A DNA stretch of 64,000 nt from UBA1444 sp964521625 (GTDB taxonomy: Bacteria > Bacillota > Negativicutes > UBA1444), in the NCBI GenBank assembly GCA_964521625.1, contig CAZFSM010000010.1, positions 1-64,000 of the forward strand, read 5' to 3'. Made by a program: the position numbers and the translations under genes. The notes under the pieces were generated by a model. The model ran no database searches. It was given only the letters and a program-made list of their open reading frames with translations, and had not been told where the DNA came from. Positions 8,121 through 17,465 of this stretch are shown in pieces; within the stretch, counting starts at the first letter, position 1; the number at the start of each line of letters is the position of its first letter.

Positions 8121-9107
8121 ATGAGTACAACCCATGTGCGACCTATGGTTGAAGGCGGAATCTTATCTGCTGTGGCCATTTTGTTTGCACTGATTAGTGT
8201 TTATATCCCTTTTATCGGTGCTTTCATCAACCTGATCTGGCCAGTGCCAATCATCTTGCTTGGCGTCCGGCACGGATACAAATGGAGCATTATGGCTACG
8301 ACCGTGGCCGGCATCTTAATCGCCATCTTAGTTCATCCGCTACATGCCGTTGGCGTGGCGATCGGGTTTGGAATGACAGGAATCGTGTTGGGGCATTGTT
8401 TTCGCAAACAACTCTCCCCGGTTGTGACAGTATTGTTTGGCTCACTTGCTTCATTAACATCAAAGATCATCGTCCTGTCAATCAGCGCAGTTGTGTTGGG
8501 GATTAACCCGCTGGCTGACCATACGGAAGCGATGAGCCGGGCGGTGGATCAGGCGATCAACATTTATCGCAATTTTGGCATGAAAGAGGCGGAGCTGAAT
8601 CAAGTCGCCGAAAGCATGAAAGGCATGCTTTCCTTGATGAAAATGATTTTGCCGGCTGGCTTTGTATTGGCTTCGGTTGTCGACACCTATCTCAACTTTT
8701 TGGTTGCCCGGGCGGTTTTACGGAAATTGGGGCAAAACTTTGCGGCATTTCCCCTGTTTCGCACCTGGCACTTTCCCTCGTTACTGCTTTATGCGTTTGT
8801 GCTTTCGATGGTGATGTTGTATTGGGGAAAAAGTCGCGAGATCGAATTGCTTAGTACAGCGGGAATCAACCTGCAGGTACTTAGCAGCATGCTGTTGATG
8901 ATTCAGGGTGTGGCGGTCGCTTTCTTCTATGGAAAAAAACACGATGTGCCCAAAATCATTATGAGTGTATTTGTGCTTATGGTGTTTTCCAACAACTTCA
9001 TTATGCAAATGATCGTATTCGCTGGCGCGTTCGACATCGTCTTTGATTTTCGCCGGTTGCGCAGGCCGACATCAACGCCGTCCGAAAACTCGGATTCAGG
9101 AGAATAA
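8121..9107 (+). CDS. DUF2232 (YybS-like) membrane protein
   Basis: A 328-aa integral membrane protein with about seven or eight hydrophobic segments, an N-terminal GGILSAVAILFALISVYIPFIGAF block and a polar C-terminus. It matches the DUF2232/YybS family, which lies directly upstream of gdpP in many Firmicutes. The function is not established. GAGGTGA precedes the ATG, and only 3 bp separate it from gdpP, so co-expression with c-di-AMP turnover is likely. Confidence 0.82.
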   Translation: MSTTHVRPMVEGGILSAVAILFALISVYIPFIGAFINLIWPVPIILLGVRHGYKWSIMATTVAGILIAILVHPLHAVGVAIGFGMTGIVLGHCFRKQLSPVVTVLFGSLASLTSKIIVLSISAVVLGINPLADHTEAMSRAVDQAINIYRNFGMKEAELNQVAESMKGMLSLMKMILPAGFVLASVVDTYLNFLVARAVLRKLGQNFAAFPLFRTWHFPSLLLYAFVLSMVMLYWGKSREIELLSTAGINLQVLSSMLLMIQGVAVAFFYGKKHDVPKIIMSVFVLMVFSNNFIMQMIVFAGAFDIVFDFRRLRRPTSTPSENSDSGE

Positions 9108-9110
9108 ATC

Positions 9111-10829
9111 ATGCAAGGGCGATGCTTCTGGCAGAAGGAAACAGTGTTTGCATTCCTGCTTGGTGGAGGACTGGTTGTGTCGCTGATGATGCAACCCTCT
9201 TATCTTACCGGGTTGTTGTTATTGTTGTTCGTTGTCTATGCTTGGCTGCGGAAGCGGAATCCTTGCTTGCCGGCTGCTTCGAGTTGTGCGGCTACCGTTC
9301 GCGCGTTGCCGGGTTCATTATCAGTTGCATTGCCGCATGCGGATAAAGCAGATACAATTGCATCCGGCTTGTCGGTCCGGGACGCGAATGATGCAGTTTT
9401 GGCGCTAATCCAGATCGATAACTTGGAAGATGTCTTGCAGGGGTTGGATGAGACGCAACGAAATGCACTGCAGACAGAAGCGCATCAGCACTTGATGGCT
9501 TGGTGCAATCGCTTGAACGGCTTCCTGCGAAAATATTCGGAAGGGATGTATCTGGGGATATTTTCCCGCCACGAACTTGACCGCATGATTTGCGATAAAT
9601 TTGATATTCTGGATGAAATTCGGGCCCTGCGGGTGGGTAACCGAATCCCGGTTACCTTAAGTATGGGAATTGCCGCTAATGGCATGTCGATGAGCGAACG
9701 TGGCCAAAAGGCGCAGACGGGTCTTGACCTGGCGCTCGGGCGTGGCGGCGATCAGGCTGCGTTGTATTTGAACGATGAAGTGCAGTTTTATGGCGGTAAA
9801 GCTAAGGTCGTGGAAAAAAGCACTCGGGTAAAAGCCAGGGTGGTTGCTCATGCGATCAAGGAATTAATGCTGGAAGCAACCGATATTATGATCATGGGGC
9901 ATGAAGGCGAAGATTTTGACAGCCTTGGTTCAGCGATGGGGGTATCCCGTATGGCTACCCACCTTGGCAAAACGGTGAATATCGTCGTGGGTGAAGTCGC
10001 GATGTCTTATGAAAAGCTGCAGGAGCTACTGCCTGACTATACAGAGTATGCAGGATTGTTTCTAACAGCGGCGCAGGCAGAACAGCGGATTACCGCCAAG
10101 ACGCTACTGTTCATTGTCGATACGCACAGGGTATTTTTGACGGCAGCGCCTCAATTGCTGGAAAAAGTAGACCGGCGGGTTGTGATTGATCACCATCGGC
10201 GCTCGGAGGATTTTATTCCCAGTCCGATGATTGTCTACCTAGAGCCATCAGCGTCATCCACCAGTGAATTGGTTGCCGAATTGTTAACATACTTTGATGA
10301 AAAAATTGAATTGACCAGATTGGAAGCCTCTGCGCTTTATGCCGGCATTGTCGTTGATACAAAAAACTTTGCGGTCCAGACCGGAGTCAGAACCTTCGAA
10401 GCGGCGGCGTTTTTACGCCGATCCGGCGCCGATCCAGCCCTGGTCAGACATTTGTTCCGGTTTGATATGGAAACCTTAAAATTGCGGGCATTGATTCTAA
10501 GCGGGGCAGAAGTTTTGCGCAGCGGCGTAGTCATCGCAGTGTGTCCCTTTGAAGTGAAAAACGGCCAGATCATCGCCGCGCAATCAGCGGACACGTTGCT
10601 CAATATTGAAGGAATAATGGCAAGTTTTGTGTTGTGGCCGGCTGATGATGGTGTGGGAATCAGTGCCCGTTCCAATGGAGAAGTCAATGTTCAGGTGATC
10701 ATGGAAGCCTTTAACGGCGGTGGGCATCAAACTGTTGCCGGAGCGCATATTCCCGGAGTTGACGTTATCGAGGCACGCCGTAGATTGGAAGCGGTAATCG
10801 CTGATTATATTGGGGAGGGAAAAGAATAA
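9111..10829 (+). CDS. gdpP: Cyclic-di-AMP phosphodiesterase GdpP (DHH/DHHA1)
   Basis: Membrane-bound phosphodiesterase that hydrolyses the second messenger c-di-AMP. Two N-terminal transmembrane helices (about residues 8-45) are followed by a short linker, a degenerate GGDEF-like region (about 80-230), a DHH domain from about 260 (VDTHRVF, VIDHHRR) and a DHHA1 domain with GGGHQTVAGA near the C-terminus. At 572 aa it is shorter than the roughly 650-aa Bacillus form, mainly in the PAS region. It overlaps rplI by 1 bp. Confidence 0.92.
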   Translation: MQGRCFWQKETVFAFLLGGGLVVSLMMQPSYLTGLLLLLFVVYAWLRKRNPCLPAASSCAATVRALPGSLSVALPHADKADTIASGLSVRDANDAVLALIQIDNLEDVLQGLDETQRNALQTEAHQHLMAWCNRLNGFLRKYSEGMYLGIFSRHELDRMICDKFDILDEIRALRVGNRIPVTLSMGIAANGMSMSERGQKAQTGLDLALGRGGDQAALYLNDEVQFYGGKAKVVEKSTRVKARVVAHAIKELMLEATDIMIMGHEGEDFDSLGSAMGVSRMATHLGKTVNIVVGEVAMSYEKLQELLPDYTEYAGLFLTAAQAEQRITAKTLLFIVDTHRVFLTAAPQLLEKVDRRVVIDHHRRSEDFIPSPMIVYLEPSASSTSELVAELLTYFDEKIELTRLEASALYAGIVVDTKNFAVQTGVRTFEAAAFLRRSGADPALVRHLFRFDMETLKLRALILSGAEVLRSGVVIAVCPFEVKNGQIIAAQSADTLLNIEGIMASFVLWPADDGVGISARSNGEVNVQVIMEAFNGGGHQTVAGAHIPGVDVIEARRRLEAVIADYIGEGKE

Positions 10830-11275
10830 TGAAAGTTGTTTTATTGCAAGATGTGAAAAAATTGGGGAAAAAAGGCGAAATAATGGAAGTGGCGGAAGGC
10901 TATGCTCGGAACTTTTTGATGCCGCAGAAATTAGCCGCTCAGGCTACGAAAGATACGTTGAATCAATTGCAGCAACAAAAAAGTGCGGCGGCGGATCGCC
11001 AGAAACGCCAATTAGAGGAAGCGAAACTGCTGGCTGCTCAACTGGGTGCGATTGAAGTAAAAGTTGTGGCAAAAGCCGGTGAAGGCGGGCGGTTGTTCGG
11101 CGCTATTACGACCAAAGATATTTCTGATGCTGCGAAAGCGCAACATGGAGTGGAACTTGACCGACGGAAGATGGAGTTTGCTGATCCGATCAAAAACTTG
11201 GGCAGCGCTACCGTTGTGATTAAAATACATCCAGAAGTAATTGCTGAAATTAAGATACAGGTGATAGGAGAATAA
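10829..11275 (+). CDS. rplI: 50S ribosomal protein L9
   Basis: A 148-aa large-subunit protein with the complete two-domain structure: MKVVLLQDVKKLGKKGEI and GYARNFLMPQKLA at the N-terminus, a long connecting helix, and a C-terminal domain with GGRLFGAITTKDISDA. The ATG overlaps the gdpP stop (TAATG), and GGGAGGG lies just upstream. Confidence 0.96.
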   Translation: MKVVLLQDVKKLGKKGEIMEVAEGYARNFLMPQKLAAQATKDTLNQLQQQKSAAADRQKRQLEEAKLLAAQLGAIEVKVVAKAGEGGRLFGAITTKDISDAAKAQHGVELDRRKMEFADPIKNLGSATVVIKIHPEVIAEIKIQVIGE

Positions 11276-11282
11276 TATAGAA

Positions 11283-13280
11283 GTGGCTCGCAATAAAGAA
11301 ACGCAGGAAATAGTCGCAGAACAGACCGTAAAAGAAAAAAAAGTTCGCAAGGTGCGTGTTGCAAAACGCATTAGCGAACAGGACTTGCAGCGTTTTGCCG
11401 AAATCGGATTGGAAGCGGAAGCCGTGTTTAGTATGTGCGCCTCCATCTGGGGTCCGGACAAATTTGTTTTGCGCGCCAGCAAGTTTGGTGCACTGGATTT
11501 GATTCAATCCAGTGACTTGCCCGAACGAGTTTTGGCGCTGCAACGAATGGTCAAACAGGATCTAGCGATAGATAAATTGCCAACTATGGATGAAATCCCC
11601 GATATCATGGAAGAAATCCTAAATGATTTGGCAAACCAAATAGCACGCAACAACATGGAAGAGAATATAGAAAAGAAAATCTCGAAAAAGATGGAAGAAC
11701 GACATCAGGAATTCATCCAAGAAATTCGCATGCAGATTCTTAAAGAGGAATCAAACGTCGAAACACCCCAGAGCCAAAAGAAGCTGGAAAAACTTATCGA
11801 GCTCGATCAAAAAGGTTTAATGCGCTCGATGAATGAAATTCTCCGTCCGGTCAAACTGGACGAGATTGTCGGCCAGGAACGCGCTGTGGAAGTGCTGCGT
11901 TCCAAACTGGCGTCTCCCTATCCCCAGCATCTGATTATGTATGGTCCGCCCGGCGTGGGGAAAACGACAGCAGCCCGCTTGGTGCTGGAAGAAGCCCGCT
12001 CGCTCGAATATACGCCGTTCAAGGATGACGCTCCTTTTGTCGAGGTCGATGGCAGTACCTTGCGCTGGGATCCGCGAGACATTACCAATCCGCTGCTCGG
12101 ATCGGTGCATGATCCTATTTATCAGGGCGCACGTCGCGACTTGGCCGAAACTGCAGTGCCGGAACCGAAGCCAGGTTTAGTTACGGATGCGCACGGCGGG
12201 ATTTTGTTCATTGACGAAATTGGTGAAATGGACCCAATGCTGCTCAACAAGTTGCTAAAGGTACTTGAAGATAAAAGAGTGTTTTTTGATTCGGCCTATT
12301 TTGACGAGTCAGATCCCAATGTGCCGGAGTATATCAAAAAACTGTTCAAAGACGGTGCTCCGGCCGATTTCGTGCTGATTGGCGCTACGACCCGTGATGC
12401 GGCAGAGATTAATCCGGCCTTGCGTTCCCGATGCGCCGAAGTCTATTTCGAGCCACTCACGCCCAAGCAGATAGAAGTGATTGTGACCAACGCGGCCAGT
12501 CGTTTGAACGTCCGAATGGACGCAACCGTACCGCCGCTGATCAGCGAATATACGGTGGAAGGCCGAAAAGCAGTCAGCTTGCTGGCGGACTCCTACAGTC
12601 TATCCATGTATCGTCGTGGGAAAACAAAACGCTCCAAACCGGTGATCAGTCGCGAAGATGTATTCCATATTTTGCAGGTTAGCCGGCTGACTCCCTATGT
12701 TAATCGCAAAGCTTCAGCCGACTGGGAGATCGGAAAAATCTTTGGGTTGGGCGTTTCCGGTTACCTGGGGTCTGTCATTGAAATCGAAGCGGCTTGCTTT
12801 CCTGCGGCCCAAAAAGGTAAAGGGTTAATTCGATTTAATGATACGGCCGGCAGTATGGCCAAGGATTCCGTGTTTAACGCAGCGGCATTGGTCCGCCAGA
12901 TTACCGGCCAGGATCTGGCCAAATATGATATTCATGTCAATGTAATCGGTGGCGGGCAAATTGATGGCCCGTCAGCGGGCTTGGCCATCGTAAGTGTTTT
13001 GATATCCGTAATTACCAATCAGCCGTTGCGGCAAGATGTTGCGGTGACTGGCGAAGTATCAATCCGGGGCAAACTGAAAGCAGTCGGCGGCGTGTTTGAG
13101 AAAGCTTATGGCGCGAAACAGGCCGGAGTAAAAACAATGGTGATCCCCAAGGAAAATGAAAAAGATATTCCGGCTGATCATCTGGGACTCTCTGTAAAAC
13201 CCTTGGAAAATGTAAAAGAAGCCTTGGCGATTTTGTTTGGCAAAGCGTACAACAAAGGAGAGGACTTTAATGCTGGATAG
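11283..13280 (+). CDS. lonC: LonC-type ATP-dependent protease (Lon family)
   Basis: A 665-aa Lon-family protease that lacks the classical Lon substrate-binding N-domain. It has a basic/coiled N-terminus (to about 180), an AAA+ module with Walker A GPPGVGKT (residues 221-228) and Walker B ILFIDEIGEM, and a serine-lysine peptidase domain. The catalytic Ser lies in DGPSAG (Ser564), and alignment to E. coli Lon spacing gives Lys607 in GGVFEK. The match is to the LonC/'spore_lon_C' type found beside dnaB in Firmicutes. GTG starts the gene, and it overlaps dnaB by 11 bp. Confidence 0.87.
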   Translation: MARNKETQEIVAEQTVKEKKVRKVRVAKRISEQDLQRFAEIGLEAEAVFSMCASIWGPDKFVLRASKFGALDLIQSSDLPERVLALQRMVKQDLAIDKLPTMDEIPDIMEEILNDLANQIARNNMEENIEKKISKKMEERHQEFIQEIRMQILKEESNVETPQSQKKLEKLIELDQKGLMRSMNEILRPVKLDEIVGQERAVEVLRSKLASPYPQHLIMYGPPGVGKTTAARLVLEEARSLEYTPFKDDAPFVEVDGSTLRWDPRDITNPLLGSVHDPIYQGARRDLAETAVPEPKPGLVTDAHGGILFIDEIGEMDPMLLNKLLKVLEDKRVFFDSAYFDESDPNVPEYIKKLFKDGAPADFVLIGATTRDAAEINPALRSRCAEVYFEPLTPKQIEVIVTNAASRLNVRMDATVPPLISEYTVEGRKAVSLLADSYSLSMYRRGKTKRSKPVISREDVFHILQVSRLTPYVNRKASADWEIGKIFGLGVSGYLGSVIEIEAACFPAAQKGKGLIRFNDTAGSMAKDSVFNAAALVRQITGQDLAKYDIHVNVIGGGQIDGPSAGLAIVSVLISVITNQPLRQDVAVTGEVSIRGKLKAVGGVFEKAYGAKQAGVKTMVIPKENEKDIPADHLGLSVKPLENVKEALAILFGKAYNKGEDFNAG

Positions 13281-14601
13281 GGTTCCGCCGCAAAATATCG
13301 AAGCCGAACAATCCGTTCTGGGGTCGATATTGATCGAGCAAAGTGCGATTGCCAAAATATCCGACATTCTTCAACCGGAAGATTTTTACCGGGAAGCGCA
13401 CAAAATGGTATATCGTGCAGCGATGATATTGTTCGAACGTGGCGAGGCTATTGATTTCATTACGGTAATCGACACTTTGCGTCGGGAAGAGAGTCTGGAA
13501 CGGGCTGGCGGGATTTCCTATATAACTTCACTAGCCAATGGGGTTCCAACGGCAGCTAATATTGTTTTTCATGCCAAAATAGTACAAGAGAAAAGCTTGC
13601 TGCGACGACTGATTCATGCGGCAACCGATATAGCGGCTCTGGGATACGCTGAAACGGAAGAAGTGGAACGGGTACTGGATCGGGCCGAGCAAAAAATCCT
13701 CGAAGTTGCCACCCGTAAAATTGGTCAAGATTATGCTCCGATCAAAGAAATCATTTTCAGTACATTGGACAAGATCGATGAAATGCACAAAGCCAAAGGC
13801 GGCATTACCGGACTGTCCACCGGTTTTACCAATCTCGATAAATTGACAGGCGGTTTTCAGCGCTCCGATCTTATTTTGATCGCAGCTCGTCCCAGTATGG
13901 GGAAAACCGCATTTGTTTTGAATGTAGCCCAACATATGGCAACACGCGATAAAAAATCCGTGGCGATTTTCAGCCTGGAAATGCCGCGCGAACAGCTGGC
14001 TATGCGTATGATGTGCGCCGAAGGTTTAATTGACAGCCAGCGGTTTCGTACTGGTGCGATGAGTAGCGAAGAGTGGAAAAACTTAGTTGATGCAGCGGAC
14101 CGATTGTCTGCATCGCCGATGTTCATCGACGACACTGCCGGTGTCAATGCGGTGGAACTCCGCAACAAAGCTCGCCGTATCAGCAAAGAGCATGGTCTGG
14201 ATTGCATCATTATTGACTATCTGCAGTTGATGGATGGCGGCGCGCATAGCCGAATCGACAATCGGCAACAGCAAATATCCGATATTTCGCGTTCGCTTAA
14301 GGCGTTGGCCCGTGAGCTGCAAGTGCCGGTTATTGCCTTGTCGCAGCTCAGTCGCGGTCCGGAGAGCAGAACTTCCCGCAAACCGATGTTAAGTGACCTG
14401 CGTGAATCCGGATCCTTGGAACAGGACGCCGACATGGTCGCCTTCTTATACAGGGAAGATTATTACAACCCGGAAACAGAAAAAAAGAACCTTACTGAGC
14501 TGATCATTGCCAAGAACCGTAACGGCCCTACCGAGACGGTGGAGCTTTACTTCCATAAAAACTTTACTCGTTTTACCGACTACTCTCCCCGCACAGATTG
14601 A
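13270..14601 (+). CDS. dnaB: Replicative DNA helicase DnaB
   Basis: A 443-aa hexameric helicase of the replication fork. ATG 13270 (MLDRVPPQNIEAEQSVLGS) is chosen because AAAGGAGAG (13254-13262) sits just upstream and the family starts here. An in-frame upstream extension within lonC is unlikely. The N-terminal primase-interacting domain covers about 1-110. The RecA-like domain has Walker A ARPSMGKTAF, the IIIDYLQLM segment and the ALSQLSRGPE motif. Confidence 0.96.
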   Translation: MLDRVPPQNIEAEQSVLGSILIEQSAIAKISDILQPEDFYREAHKMVYRAAMILFERGEAIDFITVIDTLRREESLERAGGISYITSLANGVPTAANIVFHAKIVQEKSLLRRLIHAATDIAALGYAETEEVERVLDRAEQKILEVATRKIGQDYAPIKEIIFSTLDKIDEMHKAKGGITGLSTGFTNLDKLTGGFQRSDLILIAARPSMGKTAFVLNVAQHMATRDKKSVAIFSLEMPREQLAMRMMCAEGLIDSQRFRTGAMSSEEWKNLVDAADRLSASPMFIDDTAGVNAVELRNKARRISKEHGLDCIIIDYLQLMDGGAHSRIDNRQQQISDISRSLKALARELQVPVIALSQLSRGPESRTSRKPMLSDLRESGSLEQDADMVAFLYREDYYNPETEKKNLTELIIAKNRNGPTETVELYFHKNFTRFTDYSPRTD

Positions 14602-14644
14602 TCGAACGTTTTATTGTCATTTCGATTAAACATTCGGGTTTATA

Positions 14645-14700
14645 TTGACAGGGTGGCGGTCAGATAGTAAGATAAAGAGGGACAAAACGCGGCGTTTGTC
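14645..14700 (+). promoter_or_regulatory. Promoter with a possible leader hairpin before FAD oxidoreductase
   Basis: TTGACA (14645-14650), 17 bp, TAAGAT (14668-14673) form a good promoter in the gap after dnaB. GACAAA..TTTGTC can pair at 14681-14700 and is followed by a pyrimidine/T-rich stretch, so a short attenuator-like hairpin is possible close to the transcript start. Confidence 0.6.
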
Positions 14701-14754
14701 TTTCTTTTTGCGAAAAATCGTGATAATCGTGAAGTAGTGCGGGAGCGTGCGAAG

Positions 14755-16158
14755 ATGAAACAGTATGATGTAATTATCATTGGCGCAGGGCCGGCGGGGA
14801 TTTTTGCCGCACTGGAAATGGTCGAGAGCGGCCTGGAAGTTTTATTGCTGGAAAAAGGGCGTGACATTGGTTCGCGGGCCTGTCCTATCCATGCCAAAGG
14901 CAGCAAAAAATGCGTGCATTGCAAGCCTTGCGGCATTTTGTGCGGCTGGGGAGGCGCTGGCGCCTATAGCGACGGTAAACTCACACTGACGACAGAGTTT
15001 GGCGGCATGCTTGATCTCTATATGGAAAAACTGGCGCTGATGTCGATGATTGATTACATCGACAGTATTTATCTTAAATTCGGTGCGACGCAGACTGTAT
15101 ACGGCGATGATAACAAGGAGGCAGTCCGCAAAATTCAAAAAGATGCGGCATCTGCCGATTTGGCATTGATCCCAGCCCGCATCCGGCACCTTGGGACTGA
15201 TAAGTGTTTTGAAATTCTTAAGTTGATGCGAGATTATCTGAGCGATAAATGCACGATCTGCACCAGTGACGGAGTGGCGGAGATAATCGTTGAGGATGGC
15301 CGCTATGTGGGTGTGGAAACAACCCGCGGTGAAAAGATTTACAGTAAATATCTGATTGCAGCGCCGGGCCGCGAAGGCGCCGAATGGTTCACAACGCAGG
15401 CGGCAAAAATGGGCTTGGATATGATCACTAATCCGGTCGATATTGGAGTGCGCGTTGAAGTGCCGGCTGTTGTCATGGAACAGATCACCGATGTTGTTTA
15501 TGAGTCCAAACTGGTTTACTATACAAAGTCGTTCGATGACCGCGTGCGCACCTTCTGCATGAACCCCTACGGCGTGGTGGTTGCAGAGAATAATGCCGGA
15601 TTGATTACGGTCAATGGGCATAGTAATGCGGAAAAAACTTCGGAAAATACCAATTTTGCTATTCTCGTTTCAAAAAGTTTTACCGAACCATTCAAAGAGC
15701 CGATTACGTATGGAAAATCGATTGCTAAACTGGCTAATCTGCTCAGCGGTGGAGTTATCGTTCAGCGCCTGGGTGATCTTAAGGCGGGCCGGCGTTCCAC
15801 CGAGGAACGGATTGGCCGTGGTTTGGTCACACCGACGATGAAAGATGCGACCCCCGGTGATTTGAGCCTGGTCCTGCCGTACCGGCATCTGACAGCGATT
15901 GTCGAAATGCTGGAAGCGTTGGACAAGGTGGCGCCGGGAGTCGGCTCCAGGCATACATTGTTATATGGAGTTGAAGTCAAGTTTTACTCGTCACGGCTCC
16001 ATCTTTCCAACGCGTTGGAGACCCAGATTCCTAACTTCTTCGCTGTTGGCGACGGAGCGGGAGTAACCCGGGGCTTGGCGCAAGCCTCTGTATCCGGGGT
16101 CATGGTGGCCCAAGAGATTAAAAAACGTGAAAAAAGCTGCGAGGGGGAAGCCCAATGA
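14755..16158 (+). CDS. FAD-dependent oxidoreductase (COG2509-type)
   Basis: A 467-aa flavoprotein. The ATG at 14755 is used because GGGAG (14741-14745) is spaced for it and the dinucleotide-binding motif YDVIIIGAGPAG follows directly. The GTG at 14737 is the longer alternative. A CPIH...KCVHCKPCGILCGWGGAGAYSDGK segment follows the Rossmann fold, and a second FAD-contact block FFAVGDGAGVTRGLAQASVSG lies near the end. These are features of the uncharacterised FAD-dependent dehydrogenase family COG2509. The substrate is unknown. It overlaps purB by 4 bp. Confidence 0.87.
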   Translation: MKQYDVIIIGAGPAGIFAALEMVESGLEVLLLEKGRDIGSRACPIHAKGSKKCVHCKPCGILCGWGGAGAYSDGKLTLTTEFGGMLDLYMEKLALMSMIDYIDSIYLKFGATQTVYGDDNKEAVRKIQKDAASADLALIPARIRHLGTDKCFEILKLMRDYLSDKCTICTSDGVAEIIVEDGRYVGVETTRGEKIYSKYLIAAPGREGAEWFTTQAAKMGLDMITNPVDIGVRVEVPAVVMEQITDVVYESKLVYYTKSFDDRVRTFCMNPYGVVVAENNAGLITVNGHSNAEKTSENTNFAILVSKSFTEPFKEPITYGKSIAKLANLLSGGVIVQRLGDLKAGRRSTEERIGRGLVTPTMKDATPGDLSLVLPYRHLTAIVEMLEALDKVAPGVGSRHTLLYGVEVKFYSSRLHLSNALETQIPNFFAVGDGAGVTRGLAQASVSGVMVAQEIKKREKSCEGEAQ

Positions 16159-17447
16159 TTGAACGTTACACTTATCCTGAGATGGGACGAATCTGGACTG
16201 ATGAAAATGAGTTTCAGACGATGCTTGACATTGAAATCCACGCCTGTGAAATTATGGCGGAACTCGGTGAAGTTCCAGCTGCGGCGGTGCCAGTGATCAA
16301 AGAGCGGGCCAAGTTTTCCGTGGCGCGGATTCGCGAGATAGAAAAAGAGACCCGTCATGACATCCTTGCGTTTTTACAGTCGGTGGCGGAAAATGTCGGC
16401 GATGAAGCAAAGTATATTCACCTGGGCCTGACTTCGAGCGACGTGAAGGATACGGCGCTCGGTGCAATGATGAAACAGGCTTGCGCTATCCTGATGAAAG
16501 ACCTGGAACAATTTCATGCCGTACTTAAACGTCGGGCGGCTGAACACAAGCATACAGTCATGATCGGGAGAACCCATGGGATTCATGCCGAACCGATTAC
16601 GCTGGGCCTGAAATTCGCCCTGTGGATGGATGAGACAGAACGCAATATAGAACGCCTGAAGCGGGCGCAAACGGCAGTTGCTGTAGGTAAGTTGTCCGGA
16701 GCTGTGGGCACATACTCCAATATTGATCCCCGGGTTGAAATTTATGTATGCGAAAAAATGGATTTGACGCCGGCCCGGCTTGCTACTCAAGTCATTCAAC
16801 GCGATCGGCATGCCGAATTCATGACGACCCTCGCGATCATCGCCAGTTCGCTGGACAAATTCGCGACTGAAGTCCGCAATCTTCAACGTACCGATATCCG
16901 GGAAGTGGAAGAATTCTTCCATCCGGGACAAAAAGGCTCTTCGGCCATGCCGCACAAACGGAACCCGATCACCTGCGAACGGGTGGCCGGTCTGGCTCGG
17001 GTAGTTCGCGGCAACGCACTGGCGGCGATGGAAAATGTCGCGCTGTGGCATGAGCGGGATATCACCCATTCTTCCGTGGAACGGGTCATTTTGCCGGACA
17101 GTACGATTTTGCTTGATTATATGTTGCGTATTTTCACCAATATCGTCGATAAATTACTGGTGTATCCAGATGCGATGCAAGCAAATATGGAAAAAACCGG
17201 CGGCTTGATTTTCAGTCAACGGGTAATGCTGGCGCTGGTTGATAAAGGCGTGGTCCGCGAGGACGCCTACCGTTGGGTGCAGCGAAATGCGATGGCCCGT
17301 TGGTTAGCTGGGGAAGATTTTAAAACTAATGTTACCAAAGATGCCGATGTGGCGAAATATCTGACTGCCTCCGAAATTGACGAATGTTTCGACACAGCCT
17401 ATCCACTCCGGCACATCGATACCATCATGGCCCGATTCGGATTGTAA
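16155..17447 (+). CDS. purB: Adenylosuccinate lyase
   Basis: A 430-aa enzyme of the fumarase superfamily that acts twice in purine synthesis: SAICAR to AICAR, and adenylosuccinate to AMP. The sequence starts MIERYTYPEMGRIW and has IGRTHGIHAEP (catalytic His region) and the signature GSSAMPHKRNP (about residues 260-270). Length is normal. It is followed by purA, so both AMP-branch enzymes lie together. Confidence 0.96.
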   Translation: MIERYTYPEMGRIWTDENEFQTMLDIEIHACEIMAELGEVPAAAVPVIKERAKFSVARIREIEKETRHDILAFLQSVAENVGDEAKYIHLGLTSSDVKDTALGAMMKQACAILMKDLEQFHAVLKRRAAEHKHTVMIGRTHGIHAEPITLGLKFALWMDETERNIERLKRAQTAVAVGKLSGAVGTYSNIDPRVEIYVCEKMDLTPARLATQVIQRDRHAEFMTTLAIIASSLDKFATEVRNLQRTDIREVEEFFHPGQKGSSAMPHKRNPITCERVAGLARVVRGNALAAMENVALWHERDITHSSVERVILPDSTILLDYMLRIFTNIVDKLLVYPDAMQANMEKTGGLIFSQRVMLALVDKGVVREDAYRWVQRNAMARWLAGEDFKTNVTKDADVAKYLTASEIDECFDTAYPLRHIDTIMARFGL

Positions 17448-17465
17448 AGAAAGCAGGTGGATTAT

